DNA of 64,000 bases from JANOZM01 sp031429355 (GTDB taxonomy: Bacteria; Pseudomonadota; Gammaproteobacteria; Burkholderiales; Burkholderiaceae_E), in NCBI GenBank assembly GCA_031429355.1, contig JANOZM010000013.1:248001-312000 (forward strand), written 5' to 3'. A program made the translations under genes and the position numbers. Every line of letters starts with the position of its first letter. The stretch's first letter is position 1. The notes beneath the pieces were generated by a model. The model was not told the origin of the DNA. It worked only from the letters and a program-made list of their open reading frames with translations, and did no database searches. Of this stretch, positions 9,516 through 18,266 are shown in pieces.

Positions 9516-10277
9516 GTGCGGCAGATCGTAGACAAAATCGGATCAATCTTAGATCTATTCACTTTCGATAAAAGTGAATGGGGCGTAACGGAAATCTCGC
9601 GCGAGCTTGATATTCCAAAATCCTCGGTGTCTGAGCTAATGACCAGTATGGCCCTTCAGGGACTTGTTGAACGCATTCCTCCAGGCAGGTATCGCTTAGG
9701 TTGGCGCTGGTTTTCAGTCAATCAAGTGCTGCTTGATTCCAATGCGCTGATTAAAGAAGGGCGATCAATTTTGCACGAAATGGCGGAGCGACATGGTGAA
9801 AGCTGCCACCTGTCCGTATTCGAGCGCTCTGAGGCGGTGTTAATCGAAAAAGCCCAAGCCAGCTTAACTACTCAAATCTTAATGTCGAAAGTCGGCACTA
9901 AGCTCCCGTTGCATGCCAGCGCTAGCGGCAAGCTAATGTTGGCTTTTATGCAGCCAGCCGACTTAGAAAAAGCAATTCCCGAGGGTGGGCTAATGGCCTA
10001 CTCGCCAAAAACTATTCTGTCGACCGAGGTGTTAATGCGCAATATCGAAGGCATTCGGATGACTGGTGTTGCGGTAGATAATGAAGAGTTTGTTTTGGGC
10101 CTGTCGTCCATTGCAGCACCGGTTCATAATTCGCACGGAAAAATGATTGCGGCCTTGGGATTTTCAATGCCAGCCCACCGTTTAGCCGAGCAGCTTGAAC
10201 AATTTATGTTGATTACCAAACAATGCGCGTCTAGGTTGTCGGCTCGTTTAGGTTTTACCACTAGCGGATTTCGCTAG
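9516..10277 (+). CDS. IclR-family transcriptional regulator
   Basis: About 253 residues with an N-terminal winged helix-turn-helix (EISRELDIPKSSVSELMTSM) and a C-terminal IclR ligand-binding domain (about 80-250, including GKLMLAF and DNEEFVLGLSSIAAPV). I place the start at GTG 9516, because AGAGG at 9506-9510 lies five bases upstream; GTG 9510 is in frame but overlaps that site. IclR proteins usually control catabolic genes and respond to small acids. Its targets are not evident; the nearest downstream gene is a convergent phasin beyond a shared terminator. Confidence 0.85.
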   Translation: MRQIVDKIGSILDLFTFDKSEWGVTEISRELDIPKSSVSELMTSMALQGLVERIPPGRYRLGWRWFSVNQVLLDSNALIKEGRSILHEMAERHGESCHLSVFERSEAVLIEKAQASLTTQILMSKVGTKLPLHASASGKLMLAFMQPADLEKAIPEGGLMAYSPKTILSTEVLMRNIEGIRMTGVAVDNEEFVLGLSSIAAPVHNSHGKMIAALGFSMPAHRLAEQLEQFMLITKQCASRLSARLGFTTSGFR

Positions 10278-10334
10278 ATATAAAAACCTACGCATTGGTT
10301 TTACAACCGTCGCGTAACTTAAAAATACTAGGCG

Positions 10335-10367
10335 AAAAAAAGGGACTTTTTAAAAGTCCCTTTTTTA
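10335..10367. terminator. Bidirectional intrinsic terminator
   Basis: Left arm ending AAAAGGGACTTTT and right arm AAAAGTCCCTTTT form a near-perfect 15-bp stem around a single T, with A-rich and T-rich flanks. It can stop transcription from both directions between the convergent iclR and phasin genes. Confidence 0.85.
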
Positions 10368-10411
10368 TGCATTCAATTTAGTTCGAACCGATGTGCGGTT
10401 CGAACTAGCAA

Positions 10412-10885
10412 TTACTTACGCTTAGCTTTTGCTTCAGGAACAATTACTTGCTCTGCTGCTGCTTTGAACATGTTGTTCATGTTCTCGAAGTAGCTCTTAG
10501 CACCGGCTGGCACATTTTGGCCCATTGAAGCTAATACTTGCTCGAAAGATTGACGGCCAGCTTGTGTTTGCTGCTGAACTAGACCACCAATTTCGGTACC
10601 AGTTTGGCTGCTAATTTCATAGGCGTGCTTTAGGTAAGCATTCATTTTTTCTGTAGCTGGCTGGGCTTTTGCTGGAGTAAAGCTACGCATTGCTTCCATT
10701 GGGTCTTTAGACTCGCTTAACATCGACTTAACTTGCTCGGTGTTTTCGGCTAATGCGGCTTCTGCAGCGGCAAAATTTAATGCGGCCAAACGCTTGCTGC
10801 CTTCGATTGCTTTTGTACTTACGCTTTGTGCGAAGTCAAAGAAGGACTGTTGTGCGTCTAATACTTTTTCGTAACCTGCAATCAT
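10412..10885 (-). CDS. Phasin family protein
   Basis: A 157-residue protein of the phasin type, which coats polyhydroxyalkanoate granules. It is Ala/Gln/Glu-rich and helical throughout, with the typical FFDFAQSVSTKAIEGSKRLA and NFAAAEAALAENTEQVKSML segments and a Lys-rich end (PEAKAKRK). The start is the ATG at 10885, seven bases after an AGGAG site; an upstream in-frame ATG at 10945 lacks a site and encodes a non-phasin-like peptide. It ends against the bidirectional terminator. Two TGGTGCGnTGCAACA repeats lie in the divergent region upstream. Its presence implies storage-polymer metabolism, although no phaC/phaB genes are in the window. Confidence 0.9.
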   Translation of the reverse strand: MIAGYEKVLDAQQSFFDFAQSVSTKAIEGSKRLAALNFAAAEAALAENTEQVKSMLSESKDPMEAMRSFTPAKAQPATEKMNAYLKHAYEISSQTGTEIGGLVQQQTQAGRQSFEQVLASMGQNVPAGAKSYFENMNNMFKAAAEQVIVPEAKAKRK

Positions 10886-10986
10886 TTGAAACTCCTGAAT
10901 TAATAATGAATAAAAAAATGTTTGATACTTAAAGCCGAGGCGCAAGTACTACAATTAGATGATCAGAAACAAAGGTTTAGAACAAA

Positions 10987-11057
10987 TGGTGCGCTGCAAC
11001 AATTTAAGATTAACGGAATGGTTTTGAGAGGTCAATCTAATTTGGTGCGGTGCAACA
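10987..11057. promoter_or_regulatory. Two 15-bp direct repeats between phasin and HDAC-like genes
   Basis: TGGTGCGCTGCAACA (10987-11001) and TGGTGCGGTGCAACA (11043-11057) differ at one base and are 56 bp apart. Each contains TGC-N3-GCA. PhaR-type repressors of phasin genes bind TGC/GCA-rich sites, so these are candidate operators. That link is inference. Confidence 0.35.
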
Positions 11058-11115
11058 TAATCACCGGTTCGCTGCGGCGTTATGGCGTGGTTGTGGTGCC
11101 TATCGGACGTTTCGC

Positions 11116-12033
11116 TTGAAAGCTTTCTACGCCGACCACTTTGTTTTGCCCCTACCTGCGGGACATCGTTTTCCAATGGTCAAATACAGTCAACTGCGCG
11201 CTCGGGTTGGGGCTGAGTTACAAATGGTGCAACTGTGCGAACCCGCGGCTGCAACCGACGGGCAATTGGCTCTTGCGCACCATCCTAAATACATTGCCGA
11301 CTTGGTCAATGGCCGCCTAACAGCGCAGGCGCAGCGCGTTCTGGGGTTTCCCTGGAGTCTTGCTATGGTGGAGCGTTCTAGACGTTCTGCAGGGGCCACG
11401 ATTGCGGCTTGTCGTACTGCTTTATCGGATGGTGCTAGTGCAAATTTAGCCGGTGGAACCCATCATGCTTATGCAGACCGTGGTGAGGGGTTTTGTTGTT
11501 TGAACGATATGGCAATTGCCGCGCGCTTGATCCAAGCTGAGACCTTGCAAAGTGCACGTCCCATTCGGCATGTGATGATTATTGATTTAGATGTTCATCA
11601 AGGTAACGGTACAGCCGCAATACTAAAAAACGATTCATCGGTATTTACGTTGTCGATACACGGCGAAAACAATTACCCTTTTCGCAAAGAAATTAGTTCG
11701 TTAGATGTTGGTTTGCCCGACGGCACAGGCGATGAAGAATATTTATGCGCATTGCAAGAGGCTTTGCGTTTAGGCCTAGAGCGATTTAAGCCAGACTTTC
11801 TAATTTATTTGGCTGGTGCCGATGTGTATGAAGGTGATCGACTTGGACATTTAAAATTAACCGTCGAAGGTTGCCAACAGCGTGATCGGTTAGTCATCGA
11901 TTTTGCCCGCCGCTTAGGCTTACCAATTGCAGCAGCGATGGGTGGCGGCTACTGCCCCAGAATTGAGGAGACAGTCGCGGTACACTTCAACACTATTGCA
12001 GCCTTAGCCCAATACGCCAATTTGAATGAGTAA
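11116..12033 (+). CDS. Histone deacetylase superfamily amidohydrolase
   Basis: About 305 residues of the zinc-dependent histone deacetylase/acetoin-utilization/acetylpolyamine amidohydrolase superfamily. Key motifs are GGTHHAYADRGEGFCCLND (paired catalytic histidines), IIDLDVHQGNGTA (zinc Asp and His), LAGADVYEGDRLG (zinc Asp) and AMGGGYC near the end. The natural bacterial substrate of this group is not established; acetylated small molecules or proteins are possible. I choose the TTG at 11116 (MKAFYADHF), which matches how family members begin; an ATG at 11050 adds 22 residues with no family resemblance. The gene overlaps the following thioesterase gene by eight bases. Confidence 0.88.
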   Translation: MKAFYADHFVLPLPAGHRFPMVKYSQLRARVGAELQMVQLCEPAAATDGQLALAHHPKYIADLVNGRLTAQAQRVLGFPWSLAMVERSRRSAGATIAACRTALSDGASANLAGGTHHAYADRGEGFCCLNDMAIAARLIQAETLQSARPIRHVMIIDLDVHQGNGTAAILKNDSSVFTLSIHGENNYPFRKEISSLDVGLPDGTGDEEYLCALQEALRLGLERFKPDFLIYLAGADVYEGDRLGHLKLTVEGCQQRDRLVIDFARRLGLPIAAAMGGGYCPRIEETVAVHFNTIAALAQYANLNE

Positions 12034-12454
12034 AACAGTACCTAATCGCAGCGAATATGCCGAGTTTATTCCTATCACTACGCGTTGGATGGACAACGAC
12101 CAATACGGTCATGTAAACAACGTGGTGTATTACAGTTATTTTGATACGGCTGTAAACCAATGGTTATTTAATCATTCGTTATTAGTTAAAAATTTGATTG
12201 GCTTAGTTGTGCAAACGCAGTGCGAATTTCATTCAAGTCTTAGCTTTCCGCAAGCGCTACACATCGGGCTAAGGTTAGGGCGGTTAGGCAACACTAGCGT
12301 ACGCTACGAATTGGCGGTGTTTGCAGATGCATCGGATATTGCCGCTGCCCATGGGCATTTTGTTCACGTCTATGTAGATGCAATAAATCGGCGGCCTGTA
12401 GCATTGCCGGATAAGTTAAAAAGCGAGCTGCAAAAATTAGCGGTTGTTGTTTAG
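12026..12454 (+). CDS. 4HBT/YbgC-type acyl-CoA thioesterase
   Basis: A 142-residue hotdog-fold protein with the family signature TRWMDNDQYGHVNNVVYYSY, including the Asp and the GHVNN segment of 4-hydroxybenzoyl-CoA-thioesterase-like enzymes. Such cytoplasmic enzymes hydrolyse acyl-CoA thioesters; the acyl group is unknown. Length is typical. It overlaps the end of the deacetylase-like gene by eight bases, so the two are cotranscribed and translationally coupled. A short tandem repeat begins right at its stop codon. Confidence 0.85.
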   Translation: MSKTVPNRSEYAEFIPITTRWMDNDQYGHVNNVVYYSYFDTAVNQWLFNHSLLVKNLIGLVVQTQCEFHSSLSFPQALHIGLRLGRLGNTSVRYELAVFADASDIAAAHGHFVHVYVDAINRRPVALPDKLKSELQKLAVVV

Positions 12455-12520
12455 CGTTAGTGGTTAGTGGTTAGCGGTTAGTGGTGCCTGTTGAAGGGTG
12501 CATGTTTAGTGGTGCCTGTT
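12451..12520. repeat. 7-bp tandem repeat and duplicated 15-mer
   Basis: Four head-to-tail units of TTAGTGG/TTAGCGG occupy 12457-12484, preceded by a partial TTAGCG at 12451. The 15-mer TTAGTGGTGCCTGTT occurs at 12478-12492 and again at 12506-12520. The repeat begins at the thioesterase stop and looks like slippage in the 3' spacer. Confidence 0.8.
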
Positions 12521-12586
12521 TAATATTTCTCGGTTTATGTTTAGTTTTATATAGTTTTTTAAATCAATTTTTTATTTTTTAAGTTT

Positions 12587-13288
12587 ATGTCCGAAACCAC
12601 CTCACACAATTCAAACTTAGTATTTGATGCAATCACATCGCGCCACTCGATTCGCGCGTATTTAGATAAACCGGTAAGTAAGTCCGATCTCGAAACCTTG
12701 CTCGATATCGCGCGCTATGCCCCGTCAGGAACCAATACGCAGCCTTGGTCGGTTTATGTGCTAACAGGCCAAAGTAAGCAACGCGTTTGCGATGCAGTAA
12801 CAGCCTGTTTTAACGACCCAGCCGAAGCCGCGCAGCATAAAGAAGAATATCCGTACTACCCAACCGCATGGCAGTCACCATTTATTGATCGACGCAGAAA
12901 AGTGGGTTGGGATTTATATGGTTTATTAGGCATTGGCAAAGCTGATAAAGCGCGTATGCACGAGCAACACGGCAAAAATTTTCGTTTCTTTGATGCACCC
13001 GTTGGGTTGATGTTTACAATCGATCGCGTAATGCAACAGGGTTCTTGGATGGATTACGGAATGTTTTTGCAAAGTGTAATGATCGCAGCGCGCGCAATGG
13101 GTTTAGATACCTGCCCTCAAGCAGCTTGGACGCAATACCACCGAATTATTAAGCAAGAGTTAGCGTATCCCGATAACGAAATGCTAGTGTGTGGAATGTC
13201 GCTTGGCTATGCAGATCCCAATGCTATTGAAAACACGCTACGAACAGAGCGTGAATCGGTGGCGAATTTTGTAAAATTTCGCGAATAA
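12587..13288 (+). CDS. Nitroreductase family FMN-dependent oxidoreductase
   Basis: A 233-residue protein of the nitroreductase fold. The N-terminal RHSIRAYLDKPVS segment holds the conserved FMN-contacting Arg/Ser, followed by ARYAPSGTNTQPWSVYVLTG, the classical family signature, and a C-terminal GMSLGYADP segment near the FMN. These cytoplasmic enzymes reduce nitroaromatics, quinones or other electrophiles with NAD(P)H; the physiological substrate is unknown. It is preceded by an AT-rich 130-bp spacer carrying the tandem repeats and followed by a convergent hscC gene 28 bases away. Confidence 0.88.
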   Translation: MSETTSHNSNLVFDAITSRHSIRAYLDKPVSKSDLETLLDIARYAPSGTNTQPWSVYVLTGQSKQRVCDAVTACFNDPAEAAQHKEEYPYYPTAWQSPFIDRRRKVGWDLYGLLGIGKADKARMHEQHGKNFRFFDAPVGLMFTIDRVMQQGSWMDYGMFLQSVMIAARAMGLDTCPQAAWTQYHRIIKQELAYPDNEMLVCGMSLGYADPNAIENTLRTERESVANFVKFRE

Positions 13289-13316
13289 GCGCGCTGCGAT
13301 TTAATTGCAAAGTTAG

Positions 13317-15023
13317 TTACATACTTTTTTCAACATCATCGAGCCAAGAGTCTAGCTGCACCCTATTTTTTTGAATCAACATAGGGTCTTGGCTTTCTAG
13401 GACTAGCGCAAATTGCGTTAAGGCTTGCCCGACTTGTTCGCGCGAGCCGCCGATAAGCTCGGCGTATAGGCGCTCGGCGCGGGCCATTGTGGCTTTGTTA
13501 GGTAAATCTTCACGCGGGTGAATTTTGAGTGCATTTAAGGCCAAGCGGCGCTCTTCTATTTCTGCGGGGTTAAGCGCAGACGCAGAACCTAACAGCGATT
13601 TAGAAAACTTAGCGCCAGTTTTAGGCACTGTGACGTCAATTTCAAGCAGACCCGATACATCGTAAGTAAAGCGCACTTCAATTGAAATATCGCCCTTTTT
13701 AGAAGGTGGAACTGTTACATCGAGTTGGCCCAGCGCAATGTTATCTTTGCAAAAACGCCGCTCGCCTTGATAAATTTCTAGTTGCACGGTGGTCTGATTG
13801 TCGTTAGCCGTGCTGTAGGAATTGACGCGACTGACCGGAACAATCACATTGCGCTCGATAATGGGTGAAAATATGCCGTGCACTACTTGGTTACCCACGC
13901 CCGATTCACTGACTGCAATGCCTAGCGAATAGGGACAAACGTCGGTTAACAATACCTCGTTTAATGCAGCATTACGCGCTACTAACGCCGCTTGTGTTGC
14001 GGCACCTAAGGCAATCGCATGGTCAGGATGCACCGTTACATTGGGAAAGCGGCCAAACAGTCGTGTGGCTAATTTGCGAACCATGGGCATGCGGGTTGCG
14101 CCACCTACTAAAATCACTTCGGAAATTTCTGAAGGTTTTAAGCGAGCATCACGAACGGCACGTTCTACGGGTGTTTTTAGGCGTTCAAGCAGCGGCGCAC
14201 AAGCGGCTTCAAACTCATCCTCCGTCATGCTTAAAGAAAGTAACTGACCGTTTAAATTAAATTCTGCTTTGGTGTCTTTATTCGTCGATAGTTCGCACTT
14301 CATGCGATCAGCGAGGCCACGTAAACGTGCTGCATCGGTGCTAGTTGGTGCTATGGCAGCGTTGGGGTCGATCTGTTTTATTTTATTGATTAACGGATTA
14401 ATTAATGCGGCGGTAAAGTCCTCGCCCCCTAAATAGTTATCACCTGTCGAGGCTTTAATTTCTATCACGCCTTCGAATTGATCGACGATGCTGACGTCGA
14501 AAGTGCCGCCGCCTAAATCGAAAACTAAAAATTTAGATTCTTCCGGAGCTGACCCTAAGCCATAGGCAAGGGCGGCTGCAGTTGGTTCGTTTATTAAACG
14601 TAATACAGTTAAACCGGCAATTTGCGCCGCGGCTTTAGTGGCTTTGCGTTGCGTGTCGTTAAAGTAAGCGGGCACGCTAATAATGACCTCGTTAACATCC
14701 CGTTTAAAAAAGGCTTGCGCATCGCTTTTTAGCGAACTGAGTATTAGGGCCGAAAGTTCTTCTGGCAAAAAATTGCGATCGGCCAAACGAAATGTTTTTT
14801 TGCTACCCATGTCGCGCTTAAAGGCTACGGCGGTGCGTTGTGGGTGAGTCAAGCGGCGCTCCCATGCAGCTTTGCCGGTTAACACGGTGCCGCTGTCGTC
14901 TAAGCTAACGGCCGACGGTGTTAAAAACTCACCTAAGGCGTTTGGAATTAAACTGGGCTTGCCAGTGGTTTCATCCCAAAATGCAATAAGGCTGTTAGTG
15001 GTTCCAAGGTCAATACCAATCAT
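13317..15023 (-). CDS. hscC: Hsp70-family chaperone HscC
   Basis: A 568-residue Hsp70 of the short HscC type. It begins MIGIDLGTTNSLIAFW (phosphate 1), has FDLGGGTFDVS (phosphate 2) and LVGGATRMPMVR (adenosine motif), then a substrate-binding domain and a shortened lid, as usual for HscC compared with DnaK (about 640). HscC works in the cytoplasm with dedicated J-proteins; in E. coli these are the DjlB/DjlC membrane proteins. Here the gene directly upstream, overlapping by four bases (ATGA), encodes a membrane protein with a J-like domain, fitting that partnership. Client proteins are unknown. Confidence 0.92.
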   Translation of the reverse strand: MIGIDLGTTNSLIAFWDETTGKPSLIPNALGEFLTPSAVSLDDSGTVLTGKAAWERRLTHPQRTAVAFKRDMGSKKTFRLADRNFLPEELSALILSSLKSDAQAFFKRDVNEVIISVPAYFNDTQRKATKAAAQIAGLTVLRLINEPTAAALAYGLGSAPEESKFLVFDLGGGTFDVSIVDQFEGVIEIKASTGDNYLGGEDFTAALINPLINKIKQIDPNAAIAPTSTDAARLRGLADRMKCELSTNKDTKAEFNLNGQLLSLSMTEDEFEAACAPLLERLKTPVERAVRDARLKPSEISEVILVGGATRMPMVRKLATRLFGRFPNVTVHPDHAIALGAATQAALVARNAALNEVLLTDVCPYSLGIAVSESGVGNQVVHGIFSPIIERNVIVPVSRVNSYSTANDNQTTVQLEIYQGERRFCKDNIALGQLDVTVPPSKKGDISIEVRFTYDVSGLLEIDVTVPKTGAKFSKSLLGSASALNPAEIEERRLALNALKIHPREDLPNKATMARAERLYAELIGGSREQVGQALTQFALVLESQDPMLIQKNRVQLDSWLDDVEKSM

Positions 15024-17065
15024 TGGGCTGTTTCTTTTTGTGATTTGTGGGTGATGTACAAGCTATAGCTTAAGTTTATTATTAGAAATAAATCGGCAAT
15101 TTGAAACCGAACTAATGGCATGGTGTCTTTAACGGTCGCAATAAAAGCCCAGCTACCGCCAACGGCTATAAATGTAAAAATGATAAAACCTTGGTTTCCA
15201 GAAACGGGCAGGCCACACGCTAAAACAGTAAAGTAACCTAATAACAGCGCGCTGGTCGCAAGTAAATAATAGGAAACTGGCGAAGTAAACTCGCGCGTTT
15301 GATTAGGAATTATTGCTGGTGTTAATAGTTGAGTTGCTACCATATGCAGCGTTAGCAAAATGATTAAAGCAATGATGGTCTGCTGCGGTTTAATTTTTAA
15401 AGCACTGCCACCACGCCAGGTAAAAAAGTTTGGACCAGCTCGTTGAATTGCGCTCGTTGCTAACGTGGCCATAAACAAATAAAAACCAACTACGGCCGTC
15501 GAGATGGAAAAGTTAAACCCGGAACTTAAGCTAGTTAACCAAGCGACGATTGCATATAAAAGCCCAAGACCAAAAAGCATTTCACCTTTGGCCTGTAAGA
15601 ACAAAGTGTACTGATAAGTAATGGTGTCGATTGCTGTCTTGATTACAAACAAACCGAAAAACGTGAGCACGATGAACCTTGGAATCAATCCAGGCTGCGA
15701 AATTGCTAAGAACGCATAGCCTTCATGATCAGTTTCAACGGTCTTGCCAGCTGTAGTAACTAGCGGCAAGAGGCAAATTAACAAGACCATCGTTAATAGT
15801 TCTAGTCGAGTCAGCGTCACATAATAACTCGCAAGGCGCGCGCGTAATTTTTCGAGCGCAGCCCCGCCCAACCATAAAAACGCACCTGCCAAACAAAGAC
15901 CGGCAAACAACGACCCTAGCAGGAATGCAAAACTCGGTTCTGTTTCAGGGGTTGTTAACGCGCTAAATATTGAACTCGAAAACAAAATAAGTAGGCAAGT
16001 TTTTATTTTACCGATGGCAGCAAATTGTTGCGCAAGATTCCATCGTTTCCTAAACTGGGGCGTTATTGTTGGTTGATTGCGTGCTGCAGATTGACCTGTC
16101 GTTGCGATCCAGTCTAGTAGGTTGTTCACCGAAGTTCGAAAGATTGGATCGAAACTTTGCCAAAACGTGCGAATCCACAGCCATGGATAAAATGAGCGCG
16201 AATTTAATACAAAGCTTGCCGTTGATTTAGAGTCGGTAGCAGCGGTTAGACGAATGCTGGCCCATTGATCAACTGCATTAAGCCGAGCCATAATTTTTTG
16301 AATGGCTGCGTCGTTAAAATTCAGGCCTTGGCTATAGTCGTCCTGTGTTTTTTCGAGGGCAAACTTCGCGTTTAATTGCTGTAACCAATTAAGCGGCGCA
16401 TTTTCGTTCCATGCCGCTTGCGATAACAACCAATTACGGGTTTCAAATGATACCTCTAACCACTCCATCGCACGATGGGCTATCAGTTGGTCGGTCAAAC
16501 GCAGCAAAGTATCCTCTTGCCCCTCCGGTTGGGCCAACCATGCGTTAATTTGATCGCGCAGTTTTTGTACTTCGTTTTGATCGTTTTGTTGCGCTTGTTC
16601 TAGTTCACCTAGCGCTGGACCGCCTGTTTGCGTTACGCGTTCGAAGGTTTGAAAGGGCCGCGCTTTTTGTTGCAACCCATCGGCATCGGTTAGAACCATT
16701 TCTTCGAGCTGCACAATGGTTTGGTTTTCGTCACCGCTAGGCAACTTTTCTTGTTCTTCTATTGGTCCTTCGTGAGATGGTACTTCGTGAGATTCATTCG
16801 ACTCTTCGTAATCTTCATCGTCGTCATAAAAGCCGTCATCAACACCAATTAAGGCAATTTCATAACTTTGACGCAAGGCTTGAAAGCCATTAGGGTCGTC
16901 ATCTGGGCGAATAGTTTTTGCTAGTTGCGCGTAAGCACGCCTTACCGCGTTGCGCTCGGGTTTGGGCTGAGGCTGTAAATGTAGATCGAGTAGGGCGCGC
17001 TCGAAATCGTCTCGAAAAACTGGCAAAAGAAACCTAAATGTAAATTTTGTTGAACAAGAAATCAT
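15020..17065 (-). CDS. Polytopic membrane protein with J-like domain, HscC partner
   Basis: About 680 residues. A J-like helical hairpin near the N-terminus reads RRAYAQLAKTIRPDDDP followed by FQALRQSYEIAL; the canonical HPD of J-domains is RPD here. An acidic linker follows, then a cytoplasmic helical region and about ten hydrophobic segments in the C-terminal half, so it should be an inner-membrane protein. It overlaps hscC by four bases and probably delivers or anchors HscC at the membrane, as DjlB/DjlC are thought to do. The start is uncertain: ATG 17065, TTG 17026 (just before VFRDDFERAL) or ATG 17176 are possible, none with a strong ribosome-binding site. Confidence 0.8.
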   Translation of the reverse strand: MISCSTKFTFRFLLPVFRDDFERALLDLHLQPQPKPERNAVRRAYAQLAKTIRPDDDPNGFQALRQSYEIALIGVDDGFYDDDEDYEESNESHEVPSHEGPIEEQEKLPSGDENQTIVQLEEMVLTDADGLQQKARPFQTFERVTQTGGPALGELEQAQQNDQNEVQKLRDQINAWLAQPEGQEDTLLRLTDQLIAHRAMEWLEVSFETRNWLLSQAAWNENAPLNWLQQLNAKFALEKTQDDYSQGLNFNDAAIQKIMARLNAVDQWASIRLTAATDSKSTASFVLNSRSFYPWLWIRTFWQSFDPIFRTSVNNLLDWIATTGQSAARNQPTITPQFRKRWNLAQQFAAIGKIKTCLLILFSSSIFSALTTPETEPSFAFLLGSLFAGLCLAGAFLWLGGAALEKLRARLASYYVTLTRLELLTMVLLICLLPLVTTAGKTVETDHEGYAFLAISQPGLIPRFIVLTFFGLFVIKTAIDTITYQYTLFLQAKGEMLFGLGLLYAIVAWLTSLSSGFNFSISTAVVGFYLFMATLATSAIQRAGPNFFTWRGGSALKIKPQQTIIALIILLTLHMVATQLLTPAIIPNQTREFTSPVSYYLLATSALLLGYFTVLACGLPVSGNQGFIIFTFIAVGGSWAFIATVKDTMPLVRFQIADLFLIINLSYSLYITHKSQKETAQ

Positions 17066-17216
17066 AGGGGACGAATGACTATTTATGCAAAAGACTTTTA
17101 AAGAAAACCGACAGTTTGGAAAAACTAAGGGTTTAATGGTCGGATCGACGCGCTTACTCTGTCGTAACTCTGGCAAACTTGCGGCTTAAAAATTTCGGTT
17201 TTCAGCTGGAGATTGT

Positions 17217-18248
17217 TTGAATCAATTGTTAATAAAGTTTGTAGTACTGGTTTGTTTCGTGGCTATTGACCCTTTCGGAGCGGTACATTCGGTTTCCTAT
17301 GCGCAAGCGTCAAATTCTGCTAAAAACACTAAGGCTTTTAAGGAAAAAAAGCCTGTTGTAAAGTCGGCTGCAAAGCGAACTTCTAAAGGTGTCGGTAAAG
17401 CACGCCAAGGCCCTCGCGGGAAATCTAAATCAAAAAACAATTTGGTGGCTCGGGCACCTATCGTTCCAGCAAAACCCTCGGTGGCAGAGGCAGCTGGTTT
17501 AAATATGGAGCCGGATGCCTTGGGCTTAAAGTCGGCAGCTGCTTTAGTCATCGATTCGAAAACCAACCAAGTGTTGTTTGAAAAAAATAGCAAAGCCGTG
17601 TTGCCGATTGCGTCGCTAACCAAGCTGATGACAGCTCTGATTGTTCTTGAAAACAAACAAGACATGAGCGAAATTATTACGGTTACCGAGGCCGATGTGG
17701 ATCGTGAAAAAAACAGTCGCTCGCGATTGCCCGTAGGGTCGGTTGTAAACCGTAAGGACTTAATGCAATTGTCGTTGATGGCCTCTGAAAACCGAGCTTC
17801 AAGTGCTTTGGCTAGAAATTTTCCCGGTGGTAAAGACGCTTTTGTAGCGGCAATGAATCAAAGGGCCCAAAGCCTCGGTTTGGGTGCAACACAATTTGCC
17901 GATGCTTCGGGTCTTTCACCTGACAATACATCAACCGTACAAGATCTCGTCAAACTTACAATGGCCGTTGACCGTTACTCGCTCATACGAGAACAAAGCA
18001 CCGCTGAGGAGCTTAGTATTCACAATGGTAAACGTCCAATTACCTTTGGTAATTCGAATCGATTGGTTAAAAATTCTGGCTGGGATTTGCGGGTTCAGAA
18101 AACCGGATTTACCTCTGAAGCAGCGAGCTGTTTAATCGTTCACGGTAAGGTCGATGGCCGGCCCGTGACTATAGCTTTGTTAGGTGCCTCAGGGCGATTG
18201 TCAAAGTTTGGCGACGCCCAGCGAATTAGGGATTGGCTAAGTAAGTAG
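17217..18248 (+). CDS. pbpG: D-alanyl-D-alanine endopeptidase (PBP7 type)
   Basis: A 343-residue penicillin-binding protein of the S11 serine peptidase family. It has an N-terminal signal sequence (about 1-31), a Lys/Arg-rich linker (about 35-80) and the catalytic triad motifs SLTK (SxxK), SEN (SxN) and KTG (in VQKTGFTSEA). PBP7-type enzymes cleave D-Ala-mDAP cross-links in periplasmic peptidoglycan. The start is TTG at 17217 with GGAG five bases upstream. It is divergent from the J-like gene and convergent with the IclR gene 18 bases beyond its stop. The basic linker is longer than usual and may bind the wall or DNA-like polyanions (inference). Confidence 0.9.
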   Translation: MNQLLIKFVVLVCFVAIDPFGAVHSVSYAQASNSAKNTKAFKEKKPVVKSAAKRTSKGVGKARQGPRGKSKSKNNLVARAPIVPAKPSVAEAAGLNMEPDALGLKSAAALVIDSKTNQVLFEKNSKAVLPIASLTKLMTALIVLENKQDMSEIITVTEADVDREKNSRSRLPVGSVVNRKDLMQLSLMASENRASSALARNFPGGKDAFVAAMNQRAQSLGLGATQFADASGLSPDNTSTVQDLVKLTMAVDRYSLIREQSTAEELSIHNGKRPITFGNSNRLVKNSGWDLRVQKTGFTSEAASCLIVHGKVDGRPVTIALLGASGRLSKFGDAQRIRDWLSK

Positions 18249-18266
18249 CTAAGGAGCTAAATCGCT

